Shown here: positions 59,653 through 64,000 of the stretch, in pieces
How positions within the stretch are numbered: the stretch's first letter is position 1
How the letters are laid out: each line of letters starts with the position of its first letter
Assembly (NCBI GenBank): GCA_963680875.1
Contig: OY804588.1
Location: forward strand, 81,058,829-81,122,828
Reading direction: 5' to 3'
Origin: Bathymodiolus brooksi
Taxonomy: Eukaryota; Mollusca; Bivalvia; Mytilida; Modiolidae
Length of the DNA stretch: 64,000 nucleotides
Position numbers and translations under genes: made by a program
The notes under the pieces: model-generated
Told to the model about the DNA's origin: nothing
The model's database searches: none
What the model saw: the letters and a program-made list of their open reading frames with translations, nothing else

Positions 59653-60124
59653 TTCTAATATGACAAATACAGTAATTTTGATGACCCTAGGCTACCTTAG
59701 AATCCGTCACACAACGGCTGTTCCGTTTAGCCCCCTTCACATATGAATACGAATATTGGTTGTTTACGTCGTCAAACTTTTACGTGGGAGGTGGCCGGAA
59801 CATCCGTCGGGGAAAACCCCTGATATATACCGACATATACTGGTTGACGATATATAGGCCGTCATATAATGTCTCTATTCAATATACGGTTTCTGATTTC
59901 AACTTTGGTATCTTCAAACTGTACTGAAAGATGTTACAACATTGATTTCACCGGTAATAATACAAGAAACAGAAAACAACTGAATAAAAAACCATTTAAC
60001 GTTTTTTAAGACCTGTTGACAGATTTAAATCAAGACATCATTATATGAGGAATGTCGAGGTGGATACACCGATCTTGAGACATATGTTCTTGAATATTAA
60101 TCTAACTACAAGGAATTGCTTACA
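59653..60124. other. Noncoding sequence
   Basis: Nothing recognised. Confidence 0.45.
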
Positions 60125-60440
60125 CGACGGGTGTGACTGGTGGAGCAGGAACTGCTTACCATTCCGGGACACCTGAGTTCAACCTGGGTTTTAGTGGGGA
60201 TCGTGTTTCTGCATCCTTTGTTTTATGTGTATGTTTTGTAGATCGTTATTTGTCCTTTAGTTCTTTTTCTTTTGACCATTGTGTTGTCTGACCTTCGATT
60301 TACGGATTCTGATTATCCCTTTGGTATCTTAGATTTACGGATTCTGATTATCCCTTTCGTATCTTAAATTTACGGATTCTGATTATCCCTTTCGTATCTT
60401 AAATTTACGGATTCTGATTATCCCTTTCGTATCTTTAAAC
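60125..60440 (+). mobile_element. Family C repeat, full head, 3' end amplified (35-bp period)
   Basis: The head GACGGGTGTGACTGGTGGAG and CAGGAACTGC is followed by all family blocks. The terminal TTACGGATTCTGATTATCCC unit is then repeated four times with a 35-bp period (60301, 60336, 60371, 60406). Confidence 0.78.
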
Positions 60441-61449
60441 TCTTCTTACAACCATTAAGATTAAAATATCTTAGATATTCTATATGATCAAACTGCATGT
60501 TCAATTGTAAAATATCAGACAGTCGTTACCAGAAAAAACCCAACAAAACAATTAGATTACACCTAACCGTCTCTAATGACGTCGTTAGTCGTCTCTTCAT
60601 AAAATTCTACACGTTCAACTCATTTCAACATCTGACAAAAAATGGACACTTTAAAAACCGTATTTAGGAAATAGCAACAAATCTGTTTATCTGCGAACCT
60701 CTTTTTAATTCTCCTTGCAAATGTTACACGAATTAAAATACATTCAACGTTATACTTTAATTGGAATTGTAGATTACTTACAAGCAATCAGCGTCTTAGT
60801 AGAAAGATTGAATTTCTCTGAGTTACAATCTATTGTAATGAACAGGTTCATATAGATTTAGAGATGTATGGCTTTAATTTTGATAAGTGATTAGTGAAAT
60901 CGACATCAATTCCTCCATTAGTTAACAATCAGCTGATTTAGGTGTCGTTTTTCAATATGGTTTCCACATTGACGAGATTGGCATCTAAACCTTTTGATTA
61001 AAGCAACACGACTGTTAAGTTTTCAATATGCAATCGCATAAAACTACATATTTATATGTAAATGGAAGATGTGTTTTTACATTAAACAATTTTGTTTTGG
61101 CGTAAATGTCCAGGAAAGCAACGGTTATTTGAAAAACGGATATATTTAGAGTCAATTTGATTCTAGTTATTTACTTTTACCTGTTACCACGAAGACATTA
61201 TTGCAATATCAATTGAAAACCTAATTGAAATACGACTTGTTTATTATTGAGGTAATTGGCACAGAAATGTTAAAATTATTTGAAAGTGCCATTAGGAGAA
61301 ATTTTAAACCCATAAACAGACAAGTTTGAACTCGCAAAAATAAGGAAATGGTCTGTTGTTGTTACAGTTGTACGCATGAACTATCGGAACACACTATAAC
61401 GATCTTAAAAGATTGATGAGTTATTTCTTCATTTGACAATTATATTTGT
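60441..61449. other. AT-rich, repeat-poor noncoding sequence
   Basis: 60700-61320 lacks repeats and has dense TTAATTGG/ATTAG-like motifs. Another regulatory candidate, on texture only. Confidence 0.35.
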
Positions 61450-61650
61450 AGGAAGAAGAGGTTGAAGATACCAAAGGGGTAATCAGAATCCGTAATTCGA
61501 AGGACAGACAACATAATGGCCAAAAGAAAAAGGACAAAAGGACAAACAACGATCTACAAAGCAAACACATACAATTAAAGACCGAGTAACACGAACCCCA
61601 CTAAAAATCGGGGATGAACTCTCTACTAGTGGCACCCGTCGTGTTAATTG
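61450..61650 (-). mobile_element. Family C repeat, antisense
   Basis: ACCAAAGGGGTAATCAGAAT, GAAAAAGGACAAAAGGACAA, ACACGAACCCCACTAAAAAT and CACCCGTCGTG follow the antisense family order. Confidence 0.75.
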
Positions 61651-61799
61651 TAGATTTTGGTTCAAAGTTGACTATCGTTTCAGTATTATATCTTACGTAC
61701 TACCGGTATCTAAGTTATTTAAGTAATGATTGAGGCCGCCGTCTTTCTGTAATAAAACTAATATTATACATATGGCAACTTCTATGTCACGACGATTTA

Positions 61800-61865
61800 A
61801 TTGAGTGATTGATTGGTGCTTCACGCTAACATTAGCAGTATTGCATCTATATCATGGGCGTACGA
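61800..61865 (-). mobile_element. SINE tail fragment
   Basis: TTGGTGCTTCACGCTAACAT then TAGCAGTATTGCATCTATAT is an antisense tail remnant. Confidence 0.45.
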
Positions 61866-62339
61866 CGACTACAAATAGTATCTATAAAGTTCAAGATTGT
61901 ATCGTTCTTTATAACAACGCTGCTCATACAGTTATATGTTAGTGTTGATATATTATTCAGATGTGGACAATTGTTGCATGATCGAATCATTTCACCAACA
62001 GTGGAAGTTTGGCCAGACTAGGGGATGTGAGTTGTGTCACGTTCAATGTAGGCTATGAGCGATAGGTCACGGCCATTACACGGAGGAGGTTACTAAGGTG
62101 TTGAAAGTCCTCTTTGCTGTTATAAAGAAGTAAATATCTGATTTAGTGCACACGACCCGTTTCTGGATAAAATCATTCACAGTCAAAAGATTGGAAAGTC
62201 AAAATCGGTTAGGGTTACACATGTCTGAGGGAGGAGAACCATATTGATAATTACAATTGTAAGGAACTGCAAATTTAAATAATAAATATATTTAATAAAC
62301 CCTGTCAGTGCCGAGGATGACGATACCCTCGACTAGCTA
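61866..62339. other. Noncoding sequence
   Basis: Nothing recognised before the helicase-bearing element. Confidence 0.45.
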
Positions 62340-62348
62340 CTGATAGGC
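62340..62348. repeat. Target-site duplication, left (9 bp)
   Basis: CTGATAGGC directly precedes the TAGTCCGAG terminus and is repeated exactly at 63468-63476 after the CTCGGACTA terminus. Confidence 0.8.
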
Positions 62349-62515
62349 TAGTCCGAGATTCCTCTGCCGTCCGACGACTTTTTTTTCAACTTGCTGGAGC
62401 TGTGGGACGTCAGTGAGCTCTACATACGGAAAACAGCTGATTTGCCCATGCATCTCTGCCTTGGCACTTTTCCACGTTTCGTGGCTATCGGATTTTATTT
62501 TCTATCCGAAACCCT

Positions 62516-62523
62516 TATATAAA
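62516..62523 (+). promoter_or_regulatory. TATA-like box in the left inverted repeat
   Basis: TATATAAA lies inside the left inverted repeat about 190 bp upstream of the helicase ATG, followed by a CCAAT at about 62533. The right repeat carries the same box pointing inward. It could drive the helicase exon; promoter activity is inferred. Confidence 0.35.
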
Positions 62524-62712
62524 TCGCTTCACCAATCATTTTCCTATTCATTCATAACCATCTTACCCTCAGAAAGTGGTGTTGCACTCCATTACTGCAC
62601 GATTTTACCTTAGACCCTCTCATTTTGTCATTTCACTTTCATTTTCGAACCTACAAACGTGATCTCGCGATACAAACTGAATGATGACGCATTGCATGAT
62701 GGGAGCTACTTA

Positions 62713-62930
62713 ATGCAACGCGCCAAATTATTTGCATATCCTACGTACACAACATACAAATCACACGATATATTTAAGCGTATTCTGCAGAACAAACAGT
62801 TCCATCTACAGCTCAAATCAGAACAGAAGGAAATAATACAAAATGTGTTGGAAAGAAAAGATTCAAAGGCAGTGTTACCCACGGGCTTCGGAAAGAGCAT
62901 GTGTTACGTTCTCCCCCCTTTTTGGACAAG
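62713..62930 (+). pseudogene. RecQ-family DNA helicase N-terminal exon fragment
   Basis: Seen: an open frame from ATG 62713 for 73 residues, with LKSEQKEII (motif 0 region, residues 34-42) and the Walker A motif LPTGFGKS (residues 55-62), typical of RecQ-like superfamily 2 helicases. The exon ends at a strong donor, ACAAG|GTAAGA (62931); reading on gives a stop at once. There is no DEAH box, RecQ C-terminal domain or HRDC domain anywhere in the remaining window, so this is a 5' piece of a helicase that would normally be 500 residues or more. It lies wholly between two 302-bp inverted repeats, and the ATG is close to the inner edge of the left one. Either the fragment was captured by a DNA transposon, or it is the leftover first exon of an element that normally carries a helicase. 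The frame is intact, so it may be young. Confidence 0.75.
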
Positions 62931-63467
62931 GTAAGATGGTTTTTTTTCTTATGGTTATCTGTAATTCACTATTGCTGTTAAGATCATTACCAATCAATGT
63001 ACAATGTAATCAACTGTATTACATTTTATGTTAATTGTTCTGCCTTAACAGGTGCCTATGATTGGCAATACAAATATTTGTTTGTTTGTTTTGTTTGTTT
63101 ATATGCAAACCATCTCCCATGATACATTGCGGTAATCGTAGTTTTCTCGAAGTCACGTGACGAATGTTCGAAAATGAAAGTGAAATGACAAAATGAGAGG
63201 GTCTAAGGTAAAATCGTGCAGTAATGGAGTGCAACACCACTTTCTGAAGGTAAGATGGTTATGAATGAATAGAAAAATGATTGGTGAAGCGATTTATATA
63301 AGGGTTTCGGATAGAAAATACAATCCGATAGCCACGAAACGTGGAAATGTGCCAACGCAGAGTTGCATGGGCAAATCCGCGGTGTTCCGTATGTAGAGCT
63401 CTCTGACGTCTGACGGCTCCAGCAAGTAGGAAAAAAAGCCGTCAGACGGCAGAGGAATCTCGGACTA

Positions 63468-63476
63468 CTGATAGGC
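63468..63476. repeat. Target-site duplication, right (9 bp)
   Basis: Exact copy of CTGATAGGC at 62340-62348, on the other side of the helicase-bearing element. Confidence 0.8.
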
Positions 63477-63794
63477 CACAGACAAATAAACAAAAAAGCC
63501 TAAATAGTATAGCATAAAATCGTCTATGCTTATTTGTGCTTATTATTTAATTGGGAACACTGGAAATAAAAGAACTGACTTTACTTGAAGATTAAAGTAA
63601 TACTTTTCCATATTAATATACGTTAATCAGTTATCACCCCCTGTAAGTAGATTATGCTTGCATATATCTTATATTTCAATTTGTTTAGGTGTAAAAGTGT
63701 ATCGCATATCCTATTAATCCCCACTGCGTTTTAATAAATGAAGATTAACATGAAGTTCAAAAAATCATGACATCGTTATGGGTTTGGGATATGT
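63477..63794. other. Noncoding sequence
   Basis: Nothing recognised; no continuation of the helicase gene. Confidence 0.5.
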
Positions 63795-64000
63795 TTATGA
63801 TGTTTAACGTTAGTTTCAACAATATTTCAGTTATATCGCGGGGGTCTGTTTTATTTGTGGAGGAAACCGGAGTACCCGGAGAAAACCAACGACCTACCGC
63901 AAATCACTGACAAACTTTACCAAATAATATTGTATTGAGTACATCTCGCCTGAGAGTGATATACACTGATTACATATGTAGCTATAAATCCAAGTACAAT
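63795..64000 (-). mobile_element. SINE family A, antisense, cut by window edge
   Basis: The antisense tail (TGTTTAACGTTAGTTTCAAC), the body (GGAAACCGGAGTACCCGGAG) and part of the head are present. The head continues past the end of the window. Confidence 0.8.

Larger units (their letters stand above)
62349..63467. mobile_element. Mutator-like (Pack-MULE-like) element carrying a RecQ exon
   Basis: The terminal inverted repeats at 62349-62650 and 63166-63467 begin TAGTCCGAGATTCC and match almost base for base over about 302 bp. Weaker similarity continues inward to about 62705 and 63109. An exact 9-bp duplication, CTGATAGGC, flanks the element (62340-62348 and 63468-63476). Long inverted repeats with a 9-bp duplication are typical of Mutator-like elements. 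The 515-bp interior holds the RecQ exon and the start of its intron, with no transposase, so the element is non-autonomous. Confidence 0.8.

Noticed and set aside
62659..62712. Helicase frame extended upstream of the ATG
   Set aside because: The extension begins at GTG and lies in the region of inverted similarity. The first ATG is at 62713.

Overview
The window is AT-rich animal DNA with very few genes, full of tandem repeats and short transposable elements. A mollusc, probably a bivalve, fits best. The evidence is several tRNA-headed SINE families ending in a 'gttgaaagtggcgttaaac' type tail, a roughly 200-bp interspersed repeat of a kind I associate with bivalve genomes, and invertebrate-style splice sites. 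The species cannot be fixed from the sequence.

Only one host gene is clear. It is an LMO4-type LIM-only gene on the minus strand, spliced from three coding exons (42741-42732, 40327-40060, 25412-25142) that join in frame into a 182-residue protein with two complete LIM zinc fingers. Its introns are about 2.4 kb and 14.6 kb. No other host gene is visible on either side. The rest looks like the flank and introns of a developmental regulator, with some AT-rich, repeat-poor blocks that could be regulatory.

Region by region: 1-12 kb holds SINE pieces, a 37-bp satellite with a 407-bp higher-order period, a MITE with an 8-bp target duplication, and a CAGGGGCGG-ended hAT-like MITE. 12-25 kb holds GA microsatellites, a 30-bp minisatellite open in four frames, and several SINEs, two with clear target duplications. 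25-43 kb is LMO4 with its introns, which carry SINEs, hairpin elements and 21-, 36- and 69-bp arrays. 43-58 kb holds 43-, 46- and 17-bp arrays, a perfect 34-bp hairpin element, inverted pairs of the bivalve-type repeat, and a cluster of TACTATATAGTA palindromes. 58-64 kb holds more of the same and the most unusual object in the window.

That object (62349-63467) is a 1.1-kb element with about 302-bp terminal inverted repeats and an exact 9-bp flanking duplication. Between the repeats lies the first exon of a RecQ-type helicase (LPTGFGKS Walker A) ending at a good splice donor. A TATA-like box sits in the inverted repeat upstream. The layout resembles a Pack-MULE, a Mutator-like element carrying a host gene fragment, and is worth searching for genome-wide.
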